Shown here piece by piece: positions 45,732 through 58,342 of a stretch of DNA of 61,533 nt. How positions within the stretch are numbered: position 1 is the stretch's first letter; each line of letters opens with the position of its first letter. The DNA is from Lingula anatina. Taxonomy: Eukaryota; Brachiopoda; Lingulata; Lingulida; Lingulidae. Made by a program: the position numbers and the translations under genes. The DNA lies in contig NW_019775554.1 in the NCBI RefSeq assembly GCF_001039355.2, forward strand, positions 52,077 through 113,609, given 5' to 3'. The notes below the pieces were generated by a model. The model was given only the letters and a program-made list of their open reading frames with translations, had not been told where the DNA came from and searched no databases.

Positions 45732-45953
45732 GCTATCAAAGTAGATGTGCAGGAGCTGGGAAAGGACGAGGACCATATACGTACTCGGTAGGACCGGTGC
45801 GGGTGGAGGCGTGTTATGCGCTTAGGCGGCTTTTGGCTCTGTCCCTTCTCATGGGCCGCCTAAGCGCATAACACGCCTCCACCCGCACCGGTCCTACCGA
45901 GTACGTATATGGTCCTCGTCCTTTCCCAGCTCCTGCACATCTACTTTGATAGC
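45732..45953. repeat. Perfect inverted repeat, 99-bp arms
   Basis: Arms 45732-45830 and 45855-45953 are exact reverse complements over 99 bp, around a 24-bp loop. No target duplication is obvious. Zero divergence means a very recent event or a chimeric fold-back read in the assembly. Confidence 0.9.
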
Positions 45954-45977
45954 AAAAAGAAAAAAAAATGAATAAAT

Positions 45978-46015
<38 letters not shown>

Positions 46016-46688
46016 GGCCTAGTATTAAGAGAGGTAGGCCTACTCACTCACTCATTCCAAAATACTTCTTATATATCTTAAAGGCTGATAGGCCCAAGCA
46101 ACTTTTAGCTTTATAGGACAATCTGGCGGGCTCTAGAGATCGAAGCTTTTAAAATAAATTACTGGTTGCTCAATTTGGGCCCTACAATAGAGGCCTACTA
46201 TCCTTCTGATGTGTATAGGCCTACATGTATATCAGAATATCAACAAAATGCCAAATTGGTGCAATAAGCAAGGTCGAGATAGGAGAAAGGAAAAGACGTG
46301 GGGAAAACATTACATAGTAGGGCTAATTTATTCATTTTTTTTCCTTTTCCAAGAAAAGTAAAGAAAGTTTTCATTGAGAGACTCTATTGCATCGCCTTGA
46401 ACAGTAGGTTATGACTCTAGGCCTGTACTTCAACGGAAAAATGACGCGGAAGTGTAGACCTAATGTTTTACGATGTCGTGTTACTCTCAATTCTACTCAA
46501 ACTAATGGAACGCCTGGTGGTGTCTGCGGACCACAGAACAAGACAGTGACTACTAAATGTGTGACGTATCATGTAAATACTCGGGAGCTCACGGAACCTA
46601 CCGAAGTTAAAGTAGCACGAAGAAACTAGGTCATACGCTGCATCATGTGAAGGGCAGGAAACAGAAGGCCGGCCAGTTTCAATAACAC

Positions 46689-47351
46689 AGCGAGTGATTC
46701 TGCTCTGTGTGCACCCAAAAGAGCACGCCAAATATATCTATCTAGAGCCGTGGCGTTCGTAAGAAAGTCCAGCAGACTTGTGCAATTCATTTTGCCAACA
46801 TGGGCTGAGAAATTGTCATGGTTTCCGCAGCAAAAAGTGAAGGTAATGCCACAGTAGCAAAAGAATGTGTATTCCATTCGTTACCAATTACCATTTACAG
46901 AATCCATTTCTTCAGTCCTAGTCTAATTAGGATTCAGCTAGCAATGTTAGAGTAAGTTTACTGCGAACATTCAGCTTTTAATGCTGTCTTGTGAAATATG
47001 TGTTCCACCAAGTAGGGCCTATAGTCCTTTGTGTAGCATTTATGGGATAGGGGCACTGGACCACGTGCACCCAACCCCCCCCCCCACCACCACCACACAC
47101 ACACACAGCGAGTGATTCTACTCTCNNNNNNNNNNNNNNNNNNNNNNNNNNNNNNNNNNNNNNNNNNNNNNNNNNNNNNNNNNNNNNNNNNNNNNNNNNN
47201 NNNNNNNNNNNNNNNNNNNNNNNNNNNNNNNNNNNNNNNNNNNNNNNNNNNNNNNNNNNNNNNNNNNNNNNNNNNNNNNNNNNNNNNNNNNNNNNNNNNN
47301 NNNNNNNNNNNNNNNNNNNNNNNNNNNNNNNNNNNNNNNNNNNNNNNNNNN

Positions 47352-47386
<35 letters not shown>

Positions 47387-47417
47387 ACCACACACAAACA
47401 GCGAGTGATTCTACTCT
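46689..47417. repeat. Minisatellite-like AGCGAGTGATTCTACTCT units around the gap
   Basis: The 18-mer occurs at 46689-46706 (one mismatch), 47107-47124 and 47400-47417. Each is next to (CA)n, and the last two are also next to long C runs on either side of the N gap (47126-47351). The gap probably hides more units of a C/CA-rich tandem repeat. Confidence 0.6.
47126..47351. other. Assembly gap (226 N)
   Basis: A run of N bordered on the right by a C run of about 35 bases and on the left by a repeat unit. Open frames reading through it are artefacts. Confidence 0.99.
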
Positions 47418-47424
47418 ACACACA

Positions 47425-47456
<32 letters not shown>

Positions 47457-47703
47457 CACCACAGCCCCAGTATCTTCAGAGGTAAACATGGCTCCCTCCA
47501 AATAATTATAACAATTAATAACAATATTAAAATATTGTGACAAACAAAATTGGTCAAAAGTTAGACCAGAGAAAATTTTGCCATTCCTACATATATTACA
47601 CTGAAATATTCCTCCTCGCTACAAATTTAGAATTGCTGAGAAAAAAACACGATCTGTTGATCAAGCCAATCCTTTATAATGGTATTTTCTTGATTTTTTC
47701 CAG

Positions 47704-50700
47704 TTAGCACAGCTGCCGACCCCCATACACCAGTGGAACATTCCTGGCATACCATCTACATTTTCTCTCCACATCAAGAGAGATGACCTGACAGGCAGTA
47801 CTCTGTCTGGTAACAAGGTTAGTCTCATTTGTTTAAAAATGTAACAAGTCTCAAACGAAAGTGTTAAATTAAGATAAAAATGACCAAAATTATGAACTTA
47901 CTGCGCAAAACCAAGCCGAATCTTCATTTGTTGTCCTTCGTCGAAACACGCCTCCTCGAAATGCGCGCTACAGATAGCAGAGTTGTTTGCCACAGCTACT
48001 TTCGCGTCTAAGTCCCACACTCGTGTTAAATTTACAAACTTTTTCCACTTCTGGGCTACTGTTAGGTCTTTTGGAAATGTGTGCATCGAAATGCCTTCAT
48101 TTTCACTTGTGTTCGAGCACCCGCCGACAATGCAACGTTTCACCATGTTTACTGTGTCTCAGAACTGACGAGTTATCTAAGCGGGGCCCGTCTGAGGGGT
48201 TCCCCTCATGACGTCAGGAATATTTCGCGGGAAAGCGCTGCACGCTCAATTAACATTGATTGGGGAATTTGTGAGCATTCATTTTAAGTTCATTTGTTTT
48301 GATTAACATCGTGTTAGATGTCTGGAACTTAAAATACGGGTAGAAACACCTACCAAGTTGCACTTTAAAGCTTTAAGCCCTGTGGCTCATCAGAATGTTA
48401 TATACATAAAATAAGGGGCAGACAGAACCCATCTTCTGGGTCTTCCAAAAGACTGAAATTTACAAGTTTACATTGATAGACATCTAATTTTTTCTGTTGG
48501 TCAAAATGGATGATGGATAGTTAGGGTATCTGTCAGAAAATATCTCTGAATCCACCCCTAAAAATGTACAAAATGAAATTGTAACCAAAGATGTAAAAGA
48601 TTATAAGAAAATCTCATAGTTTGGTCGATAGTTTTTAATGTTGCTGATTGTGTCAAGGCCTTATGATTACTATCCTTTTGCTTTCCATTTAACAGGTGCG
48701 GAAGTTAGAATTTCTCCTTGCAGATGCCTTGATCAATAATTGCAAGCATGTGATCACTTGTGGTGGGATTCAATCCAATCATGTCAGAGCAACAGCCGTG
48801 GCTGCAGCTCAGCTTGGAATGCAGAGCCATCTGTTGCTAAGAGGAGATGTCAAAGTGAGCGTCACGTCAGTTTGACAGTATCATTCTTATGCTAGTATCT
48901 CATGGTGATTTTGTTGATTTTGCCATATTAACTGTGGGTAAATAATGTGTAAGATTGGATTTCAAATTAAGCTTTGAATTTAGTCAGAAAGGTTAAGACT
49001 GATTCAGTGACTTTCCTTGAGAGACAACAGGACATTTTATGTCAGTCTAATTATTAACTTAACTTTTAATCACAAATGTTAATGTTTCTTTTTCTTTTCC
49101 CAAACTTACAAAAGAAACATTTCAGAAAAAAAAAATAGATCATTATTGTTCTGTGTAAATTTAGATAATAAAAATTGCAAAAGATTACAACACCAGAAAT
49201 GTGCAAAAATAGTTAGCTGTATTTTAGTTTATTTATTTTTTTATTATTATTATATTTTTTGGTTTCAGCATGAAGAGGACATAGGGTTTGATGGCAACGT
49301 GTTGTTGAATAGACTTTGTGGGGCAGAAATGTATATTGTACCAAGGAAGTCTCCTTACCTTACTCATCTCAAACCAAAGATGGAGAAAATTGCCAATCAA
49401 ATAAAGTAATTATTCAAGTTACTGCAATCTACATTGAAATGTCTTTTCTTATTGGAGAATATTTTCAGATTTAAATTTGAGCAGTTTCTTAATTCCATAA
49501 TGACATGTCATTTATTAATGTGCTTGAAGGCAGTTGAAAAGATTAATTTTGATTGATATCATTAAAAGTTGAGAGGCAGAAGTATGTGCTCTTCTCTCAT
49601 TCATTTTCATTTTTTTTTCATGGTTGAAATCAGCAGTTGGTTTGTTTGTTGTTTTTTTTGCATAATATTAATAATTTAATGTTATAACTCTCCCTTCATG
49701 ACTTTATTTCTGTAGATTAATTAGGAGTTGGTTTAGATGAGATGGAGGTATGCATGATAAACTATTGCCTGAAGACTACTGTTCCAGTATAAAATTCTAC
49801 ATAAGATTATCTTTCCTTTTTAGAGACGAGAGAGGAGAAAATTCATATCTCATACCAGTAGGAGGATCTAATGTTGTTGGACTGTTTGGGTACATAACGG
49901 CTTTCCAGGAAATGATTTCCCAGGTAAAGTTAAAGAAATTAGGTTTAACAATGTGGTTTAGGGGAAGGGGAGTATCAGTGTATGTATTCCCAGCTGTTTA
50001 TTCAAAGTTATGTGTTTGGATAATGTGCATAAGGTTAAATTAAAGATGGCATCAAAAATATTTTGTTTCTGATAAAAAAAAGATTAATATCTAGTTTCAA
50101 TGAGCTATGGAAAGTCAGTGTGGAAAAATATAGATAGAAACACCTTTTTGAAAAAAATTTCTTTCCCTGTATCTGTTGCATTTTAGAATTTTTCTTCCAG
50201 TCATTTGCTAATAATTATGACAATAAACACATTTTGAAGTAAAGAACTAATTCCACTGCAGGGTATCCAGAGAGATTTTGATGACATTGTCTTTGCCTGT
50301 GGCAGTGGAGGCACAGCTGCAGGCCTGGCATTGACCAACTACCTCACTGGCTCCAGGCTGAGGTAAGTGTACGTCAGATTTAAGGTAGTAATAAACAGTA
50401 AATTGTCAAAATTTGGGTGTTTTTCTGAATTTGTCAGTATTAGATAGATGAAATATCAACTACATATCAGCCTATCTTAAAATAATGGAAGTTTACAAAT
50501 AAACCAGTAATTTTAGCCTAATTGCTGATTTACCCCTGTGGTAGCGTGTCTGAGTTTTAAAGTAGGTCACACTTGTCCATATATGTGTTTGATTGGCAGC
50601 TCCACTGTGCAGCTGTATATTTCCCGTACTAGATTGCTGCTAAGCCTTTCACATTCTGTGAGTAACGTCGCGCTTTCACTTGCCAAACAATACTTTTCAT

Positions 50701-53700
50701 TTTGAATTTATCAGTGAACTTAATTCTGACGATCTATTAAAGCTTTAAAAAGCAGACATATAGATGAGACGTATATGGGCAAAGGCACTCCCCCTAGGTG
50801 TCACGTGGTGAATAAGGCTGACGTCACGACTAACATGGTGGCTGCTGTCAATGCATGGAGGGGGCCTCCGGTTGCAAAAGTTCAATAATAATGTTGAAAA
50901 TGGATGAAAGACATAGTGACAGTTACATAGGCAGTGAGTAGAGGGCTGAACCAGTATAAATAACTAAATTTCTCAGCTTGCCAATGCAGCTCACTGATTA
51001 TATAACGTTGGAATCTCCGGGGAGCACTAAAAGGCTGATTTCTCCGCTTCAGTTTATGGCTTCAAGAGAACGATTTAGACCAGTGTCAAAATTAATTAGA
51101 ACTCTCAACCGATGAAAGCTGGTATTCATTCGTTAGATCTAAGGTTTGTCTGAAAGTATGCGTCTGGGATTTCATAACATCAGCTCCGTTTTCAACTTAG
51201 GCATGCTTTAGTTAGGCTAGGGGGTCTCGTTGAACTGGAAACCAAGTTTATTTTGATATCTCTGCTAATTCAACACATATCGCTAATTTGAGGCGCATTC
51301 TTGTTGATCCCTATGAGGGCTCACGAGTCAAGCTGTCTACACGTCCATTTGTAGTGGACTTCTAGTTTTTAAGGTGTAAAGATCATGTTGAGCACACCTA
51401 TTAAGCATTATATCTCATTACGTAACAATTACATAATAAAATAAGGATATGAAATGAAGAGCTGTTGAAATTAGCTTTCTATTGATATGTAACATGTTGG
51501 TATATCTTGGCCGGTTTAGAAGATAGCTACCCCTGTTATCTACATCCTTAAGTTCTAAAAACAATTAAAGTTATTAAATTTTCTTTGGTCCTTACCCGCC
51601 ATCCTAGATTGTCCATGCATTAGCTTGCACTTAACAAAAATGAAATAATGATAATAATAATAGTAATAATAATAATAAACAAAAACTATATTGATACAGA
51701 TTAGATGTTCTGTGTTTGAATTTCAAGGATTCATGCAGTTATAGTCAGTGATGACCCAAAGTACTTCCATGACCACATTAATGAGACCCTAGAGGCTACT
51801 GGTATTACAGATACCAAATCCTGTGACATTGTTGACATTATAGATGGCTACAAGGGGAAGGGATATGGTTTATCTACAGAAGAGGAGCTAGGTTAGTATG
51901 AAGGTTATCAAGAGAACTCAAATTATATATGATGGAAATTTAGAAGTTGGAGTTAAAAAGTATTCAGACTATCAGACATAATATTAGCTGCTTTTAGACT
52001 GGTTTTGAAAGCTGGATGGCAAAACTTGGGAATTGAATCCAATATCATGCAGTTCTTCATCATCAATCCACCCATATACTCTTGGGACTCTTGGGACCAT
52101 TAGCATACAGATTCTCTGTCTAAATAAAATCTAGAATCAACGTCCTGGGGTTAAAATTGAAACAGATCTTAAAAATATTCCTACTAAAATCTACTAGACA
52201 AAAACGACTTATTTAAAGAAATGAAAGAAGTAAATGAATGAAATGCCATTACAGATTGTATTATTTTATCTCCAAATCAAGGTTACCAAGAAGCAAAAAA
52301 TATTTTGTTTACACATTTTGGTCAGTGGCATATTGTTATATGCAATCTCATCCATAGGTGTACTGCAGGTCCAGCTTTGAAGCCACACCAATGTTCAGAG
52401 TTATCACAGTTAGCTAGCTGAGTCAAATCGTTGTGTACTGTTGTTTAACAGAACCATGGTGATAAGGGCATGTGAGTTTCTTAGTGATGTTGTTTACTTG
52501 GATTTTCCTGTTGAGGTTTTTCTCACAAAAATTTTATCAGCTGTGTTATGTTGTAAAAATGAAGTCATTTTTCTTCAGCCAACAGCTTAATATTGAAAAA
52601 GTTTTTACCTCCAATATTTCATTGTCTAGCAGAACATCTTCATCAGGGAATGAGGCTATGAGGTCTTTCTGCAGAAACCTAGCATTGTCAAGATTTTGGC
52701 AAGTGCCAAGTTAGGGTGGCACACTGAGTGTTGTGACAGCTACAGTGAAAACCTCTTTAGCAAAGTCTCTTGGAAATACCTTCCTCTGAACTATTTCAAC
52801 AATTTCATTTGTCGCTTGAGTGATTTCGTCCACTGTTAGAGGTCCTGTTCTAACTTCAGCACGATTTCGCAGTAAAGACTTAAAACATTGTATCCAAGCT
52901 ATGGTTTTTTGTAGCTTGTACAACTGTGAGTATCTGTTCATCACTTCTTCCAGCTTATTTTCTACAGTCTGAGATGCAGAANGTTCAATAATAATGTTGA
53001 AAATGGATGAAAGACATAGTGACAGTTACATAGGCAGTGAGTAGAGGGCTGAACCAGTATAAATAACTAAATTTCTCAGCTTGCCAATGCAGCTCACTGA
53101 TTATATAACGTTGGAATCTCCGGGGAGCACTAAAAGGCTGATTTCTCCGCTTCAGTTTATGGCTTCAAGAGAACGATTTAGACCAGTGTCAAAATTAATT
53201 AGAACTCTCAACCGATGAAAGCTGGTATTCATTCGTTAGATCTAAGGTTTGTCTGAAAGTATGCGTCTGGGATTTCATAACATCAGCTCCGTTTTCAACT
53301 TAGGCATGCTTTAGTTAGGCTAGGGGGTCTCGTTGAACTGGAAACCAAGTTTATTTTGATATCTCTGCTAATTCAACACATATCGCTAATTTGAGGCGCA
53401 TTCTTGTTGATCCCTATGAGGGCTCACGAGTCAAGCTGTCTACACGTCCATTTGTAGTGGACTTCTAGTTTTTAAGGTGTAAAGATCATGTTGAGCACAC
53501 CTATTAAGCATTATATCTCATTACGTAACAATTACATAATAAAATAAGGATATGAAATGAAGAGCTGTTGAAATTAGCTTTCTATTGATATGTAACATGT
53601 TGGTATATCTTGGCCGGTTTAGAAGATAGCTACCCCTGTTATCTACATCCTTAAGTTCTAAAAACAATTAAAGTTATTAAATTTTCTTTGGTCCTTACCC

Positions 53701-56323
53701 GCCATCCTAGATTGTCCATGCATTAGCTTGCACTTAACAAAAATGAAATAATGATAATAATAATAGTAATAATAATAATAAACAAAAACTATATTGATAC
53801 AGATTAGATGTTCTGTGTTTGAATTTCAAGGATTCATGCAGTTATAGTCAGTGATGACCCAAAGTACTTCCATGATCACATTAATGAGACCCTAGAGGCT
53901 ACTGGTATTACAGATACCAAATCCTGTGACATTGTTGACATTATAGATGGCTACAAGGGGAAGGGATATGGTTTATCTACAGAAGAGGAGCTAGGTTAGT
54001 ATGAAGGTTATCAAGAGAACTCAAATTATATATGATGGAAATTTAGAAGTTGGAGTTAAAAAGTATTCAGACTATCAGACATAATATTAGCTGCTTTTAG
54101 ACTGGTTTTGAAAGCTGGATGGCAAAACTTGGGAATTGAATCCAATATCATGCAGTTCTTCATCATCAATCCACCCATATACTCTTGGGACTCTTGGGAC
54201 CATTAGCATACAGATTCTCTGTCTAAATAAAATCTAGAATCAACGTCCTGGGGTTAAAATTGAAACAGATCTTAAAAATATTCCTACTAAAATCTACTAG
54301 ACAAAAACGACTTATTTAAAGAAATGAAAGAAGTAAATGAATGAAATGCCATTACAGATTGTATTATTTTATCTCCAAATCAAGGTTACCAAGAAGCAAA
54401 AAATATTTTGTTTACACATTTTGGTCAGTGGCATATTGTTATATGCAATCTCATCCATAGGTGTACTGCAGGTCCAGCTTTGAAGCCACACCAATGTTCA
54501 GAGTTATCACAGTTAGCTAGCTGAGTCAAATCGTTGTGTACTGTTGTTTAACAGAACCATGGTGATAAGGGCATGTGAGTTTCTTAGTGATGTTGTTTAC
54601 TTGGATTTTCCTGTTGAGGTTTTTCTCCCAAAAATTTTATCAGCTGTGTTATGTTGTAAAAATGAAGTCATTTTTCTTCAGCCAACAGCTTAATATTGAA
54701 AAAGTTTTTACCTCCAATATTTCATTGTCTAGCAGAACATCTTCATCAGGGAATGAGGCTATGAGGTCTTTCTGCAGCAACCTAGCATTGTCAAGATTTT
54801 GGCAAGTGCCAAGTTAGGGTGGCACACTGAGTGTTGTGACAGCTACAGTGAAAACCTCTTTAGCAAAGTCTCTTGGAAATACCTTCCTCTGAACTATTTC
54901 AACAATTTCATTTGTCGCTTGAGTGATTTCGTCCACTGTTAGAGGTCCTGTTCTAACTTCAGCACGATTTCGCAGTAAAGACTTAAAACATTGTATCCAA
55001 GCTATGGTTTTTTGTAGCTTGTACAACTGTGAGTATCTGTTCATCACTTCTTCCAGCTTATTTTCTACAGTCTGAGATGCAGAAATCTGACAAAAACACA
55101 GCCAAATTTGTGCTGTTTTCACTTTCTTGTCATCACTTGGTACATCATCAAAGATATCTGGACTCTTAGGCCATTCTCGCTCTGGCTTCCACAGAAATTC
55201 TGGTCCTTTCAGCCACGTCTGGATGGCACCTTCATTGGATTGGTCTAGGTAAACTCCAGGTGATGCATAATCTGCTACATTTTCACCTGAGCTTACATAA
55301 TGCCACTTTGTCTGCTAAATTCTGTGGCCCTGATGAGCTACAAAGTGACCATTATATGCTTCTTTCAATACATTCTGCCACTATCACTGTGAGACTTACT
55401 GAAGACTGACTAAGACAGTGCCAGGTACCAAACATCTGAGACCTCAGAGGACACAGATATGGGCTACTTCACCCAAGACTAGGATGGTCAGTTTGCTGGT
55501 CAAGTGGCCCAAGTGACCAGAGAACAGCTGGACAGAAATGTCTCTGTTCAGATTTCACCTTTTGGTTATAGCTAGTATACCCACCCATGGCATGAAGGTT
55601 TGAAACAAAAATTATGTATTTAGCTTAATCTAGCTGTCAGATTGGCATTGGAATTGTATTGATTTATTTTGGTTAAATATAATAAGCTGTCTTTTACATT
55701 TAAGAGTTCATACTGGACGTGAGCACCTCTACTGGGATCATGCTGGACCCTGTATACACTGGGAAGGCAGTGAGAGGACTGGTCAGGGAGTTGACCACTC
55801 AGCCAGGCAGGTTCAAGGGAACAAGGATCCTGTTTCTTCATACTGGTTTGTTTATTGCTAATATATTCTTACTATTGACAGAATTTTTAGAGCATAGCTG
55901 ATTTAGAAAATTAACTGTTTTTGGGGCTGCTAGGTTTAAATATGACTTACTTTTCTTTCAGCTTATGTGTATTAGTGTGCTTTTGTGATAAGTTTCATTG
56001 CTGTTTCAGAGTTTATTTATATCATTGTGTATTCTCACTTCTGACACATATTCAACATGCTGATCACAAAAGAATCAATCAAAAATATGCAAAGCTTAAA
56101 ATAAACTTTTGACATGAACGTCAACATCAACATGTGCCAAGATTTAATGAAAAGATCTTTTTATTAAAAGAAAGTACCCAGCTTTACTTTGTTGCTTACC
56201 AAAGAATTTCACCCAACAACTAATAAATTTCCAGGAGGCGTCTTTGGCTTATTTGATGGACGAATGGCTGGTACTTTGAAGGTTGATAAAAGAACAAGTA
56301 AAATCAAGCTGTGGAGATCCTGA
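47704..56323 (+). CDS. D-cysteine desulfhydrase / ACC deaminase-like PLP enzyme (5' end missing)
   Basis: Exons: 47704-47817, 48696-48854, 49269-49405, 49824-49923, 50262-50362, 51728-51891, 55705-55845 and 56235-56323, with stop TGA. A duplicate of the sixth exon at 53831-53994 lies beyond a contig join. Phases agree if only one copy is used (334 aa). Signatures: [33 protein letters not shown] (Lys of SGNK is the PLP Schiff-base lysine), [35 protein letters not shown] (phosphate-binding loop) and [15 protein letters not shown]. The family is fold-type II PLP enzymes that cleave D-cysteine to pyruvate, sulfide and ammonia; animal members are present in many invertebrates. About 30-40 N-terminal residues are expected upstream and not found, possibly in the gap at 47126-47351. 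Confidence 0.9.
47902..48146 (-). CDS. THAP-type zinc-finger exon, antisense in an intron (partial)
   Basis: ATG at 48146. It encodes [35 protein letters not shown] and [12 protein letters not shown]: a C2CH THAP domain with zinc ligands Cys5, Cys10, Cys59 and His62 and the conserved FP and W34. It ends at a good donor (CA|GTAAGT), so it is the first coding exon of a spliced gene continuing to lower coordinates, where the next exons are not seen (N gap at 47126-47351). THAP domains occur in cellular transcription regulators and in P-element or ISL2EU-type transposases. Either origin is possible. Confidence 0.7.
48400..48590. repeat. Dispersed intronic repeat, copy 2
   Basis: Diverged relative of 5270-5470 (see copy 1). 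It lies in the same intron as the THAP exon. Confidence 0.5.
50880..55084. repeat. 2.1-kb block present twice across a single-N join
   Basis: 50880-52981 and 52983-55084 match at a constant offset of 2103 bp, with only about three substitutions noticed (for example GACCAC/GATCAC, CTCACAAAA/CTCCCAAAA, GCAGAAACC/GCAGCAACC). The N at 52982 separates them exactly. The block includes one 164-nt exon of the D-cysteine desulfhydrase gene and a BEL/Pao fragment. The simplest reading is two overlapping contigs placed end to end. Confidence 0.9.
52711..52981 (-). mobile_element. BEL/Pao pol fragment, first copy (cut by contig end)
   Basis: Same protein fragment as at 54814-55314, ending at the contig join. 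See that entry. Confidence 0.65.
54814..55314 (-). mobile_element. BEL/Pao LTR retrotransposon pol fragment
   Basis: An open frame of about 167 codons on the minus strand. It begins at the end of the RNase H region ([27 protein letters not shown], the pattern preceding the integrase in Pao elements) and runs into [20 protein letters not shown], the linker upstream of the integrase zinc-binding domain. Reverse transcriptase and integrase core are absent, and no LTRs were seen, so this is a dead fragment in an intron. Confidence 0.7.
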
Positions 56324-57098
56324 CGGAGGTCTAGAGAAGATGCCATATTGGTATTGAAACGAGAAGTTTGGCAGTTGGACAAGTAGGAAAAATTATCATT
56401 CCAGGCATTATTTGCATTCTTATGGTGTTATAGATATATACAGGCAAAAGATTTGTCTGATTTTTACCAGAATTGTATTTCAAAATTCAGTGCATGGTTT
56501 ATGTTTCTGATTGCAAAGAAATGGTACAAACAGTGAAGCCATTTTTATGGCTATATGTCCAAAAAAAATGTTATATTGATCATGTTAGCAGGTATCTGTC
56601 ATAGACATTGTCTACTTCTGGAAGTTATGTATTTATGCTTCAAAAAAGGTAAAAATCCTTGTATCCTATTGCTTAAGATTGAATTAAGTTTGAGATATAA
56701 TTTTGTTTAATACTTCTGATTTAGCTAAAACAAAATGTATGCCTACTTCGTTGCATGTTAATGCAACGTCAGCCTTGCCATCCCATCTTACAGTGCCTAA
56801 AAGAAAAGGGAGTATCACAAATACGAGAGAAAACTGATCAGTTTTTCTGCAGTTTTCTTTTTTTCTTATTTCAAAAGTACATTGTCTAAAAGAAATGGGA
56901 ATATCACAAATAGGAGAGAAAACTGATTAGTTTTTCTGCAGTTTTTTTTTTTCTTATTACAAAAGTTTTTATTTAGTTTTAATATAATAGATGCTTGAAT
57001 GGGTGTAGGCTTCCTGAATGTGAACCAAAGGCTAGGTTGCTTGCAGGCACATGTTGTGCTGTCACCTCAACATGATAAGTTGCTGCTGTTTATACACA
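56324..57098. other. 3' flank of the D-cysteine desulfhydrase gene
   Basis: Probable 3' UTR and flank. It contains two tandem copies of a 90-bp unit (56794-56883 and 56884-56966, TCTAAAAGAAA...TTTTTCTGCAG). No gene is seen. Confidence 0.5.
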
Positions 57099-58273
57099 CT
57101 AAAGGTGTATGGGTACTGGAACTGTTTCATGTACACGTTGCAGCAATGTTTTTTTCTGCTTGAGTTTTGAATTGATCATTAAGAGTTCTTTCTCTCTATC
57201 TCTTGGGGCCATTGGCCTCATATCTTTCTGCTCATCGACCTGTGACACAAAATTTTCTCCCACTAATTCTCCAACATTCATCATTTTCACATTTCCACTA
57301 TCCATAAGCCGACCTGCAACATGAAGTAAGGGATCCAAAATCCGGCCGGTCAATTCGTCCCATTCTAGTTTACCAAATTTCTTACACCAGGAAGAGGATT
57401 CTTAACCCTGCAAAGCCAAGGGAATCAAAACACTGTCGAAAAAAAAGTCCAGGACTGTATTTGGATCATTTCGGGTCTATTAATATACTTTTTGCATTTT
57501 TTTTTTTTTTGGTTTATTGCACTCATTGACCCCAATTTAAGAAATGTTGCACATATGCAACACTGGGCTTTAGTGATAACAAAGGATACATGTTTCAGAC
57601 ATTTATTGACCTAAAATATGTTCCTAAAACACAATTCACAACACAACTAAACTAAGTTTTTACAGATTTATGGTTTCCATCGATTCATAAAATGAATTAA
57701 AAACAACTGAGCAGTTATATGTCTCCAAGTTTTACCAAATCACCAATCACAAGAGATTCAAATTGCGAATTGGACTGTACTTTACTTATAGAAACATCTA
57801 TCTGTAGCAATATAAAACAATCTCGACTAACACAATACATCGTCACACCTCTTTTATACCACTACCACTTCCTAAATTCTTACTTCTGTGATGTCTGCTG
57901 TGTGAAATAAACTACACACTCCAAGTGGCACTGCCTATTATTGAGTGGGGGTGTGTGGATTGTACTAAGAGCAGGGGTGTAAGGTGTCTGTCCTTTATAC
58001 TTGGAGAGAGTCCCTCTCCCTCCTCTCAGCCCTGCGGAGACCCTGTCTCTCTGCCTCTACTTGCCACTGTTGGTTTGCATTTTGGACAAGCTCCAGTATC
58101 ATTCGGCATCTTACTTCTGTATGGTAGACTTCATCACCAAAGACAACTTTGGCAATGCTGCGAGGCATGCAGTTGCCATCTACAGCAACAGCAACAGGGT
58201 AGAGATGTTGAGGGACGGAGTTTGGGCGCAGATTAAGTGCCTCACTGTCGACAATGTCTGAAACTTCAAGCAC
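57099..58273 (-). pseudogene. Transposon-linked coding fragments with OTU-like segment
   Basis: 58273-57995 encodes a segment with VDGNCMPRSIAKVVFGDE and YHTEVRCRMILEL. This resembles the DGNC(L/F)PRS block of OTU-like/vertnin-related domains that recur in repeat-encoded proteins of invertebrates. 57353-57099 is a further open stretch (Arg/Lys/Glu-rich, PMAPRDREKELL) with no recognised domain. They follow the 58.3-58.9 kb fragment on the same strand. No complete gene model can be built. Confidence 0.45.
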
Positions 58274-58342
58274 GGTCTTTGGCCAAACTTGTGGAATGGG
58301 AAAATCTGAGATTTTGGTTCCTCCTATTGAACAAAGTTGTTC

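Larger units (their letters stand above)
43160..47703. other. Intergenic region with palindrome, contig join and N gap
   Basis: No gene is called. It contains a contig-join N inside poly-G (44084), a repeat at 44285-44440 related to 37920-38050, a near-perfect 222-bp palindrome (45732-45953), a (TAA)n tract (about 45979-46014) and the gap 47126-47351. The missing 5' exon(s) of the D-cysteine desulfhydrase gene and downstream exons of the THAP gene may lie in or near the gap. Confidence 0.5.

Noticed and set aside
45465-45791. Open frames of 66-103 codons next to the palindrome
   Set aside because: Charged low-complexity translation partly inside the inverted repeat. No domain and no splice signals that fit a model.
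46958-47423. Several open frames crossing 47126-47351
   Set aside because: They read through Ns, poly-C and CA repeats.
53831-53994. A second genuine copy of the 164-nt desulfhydrase exon (alternative exon)
   Set aside because: The whole 2.1-kb surroundings are duplicated almost exactly and meet at a single N. Use of both copies would break the frame. An assembly overlap is simpler.
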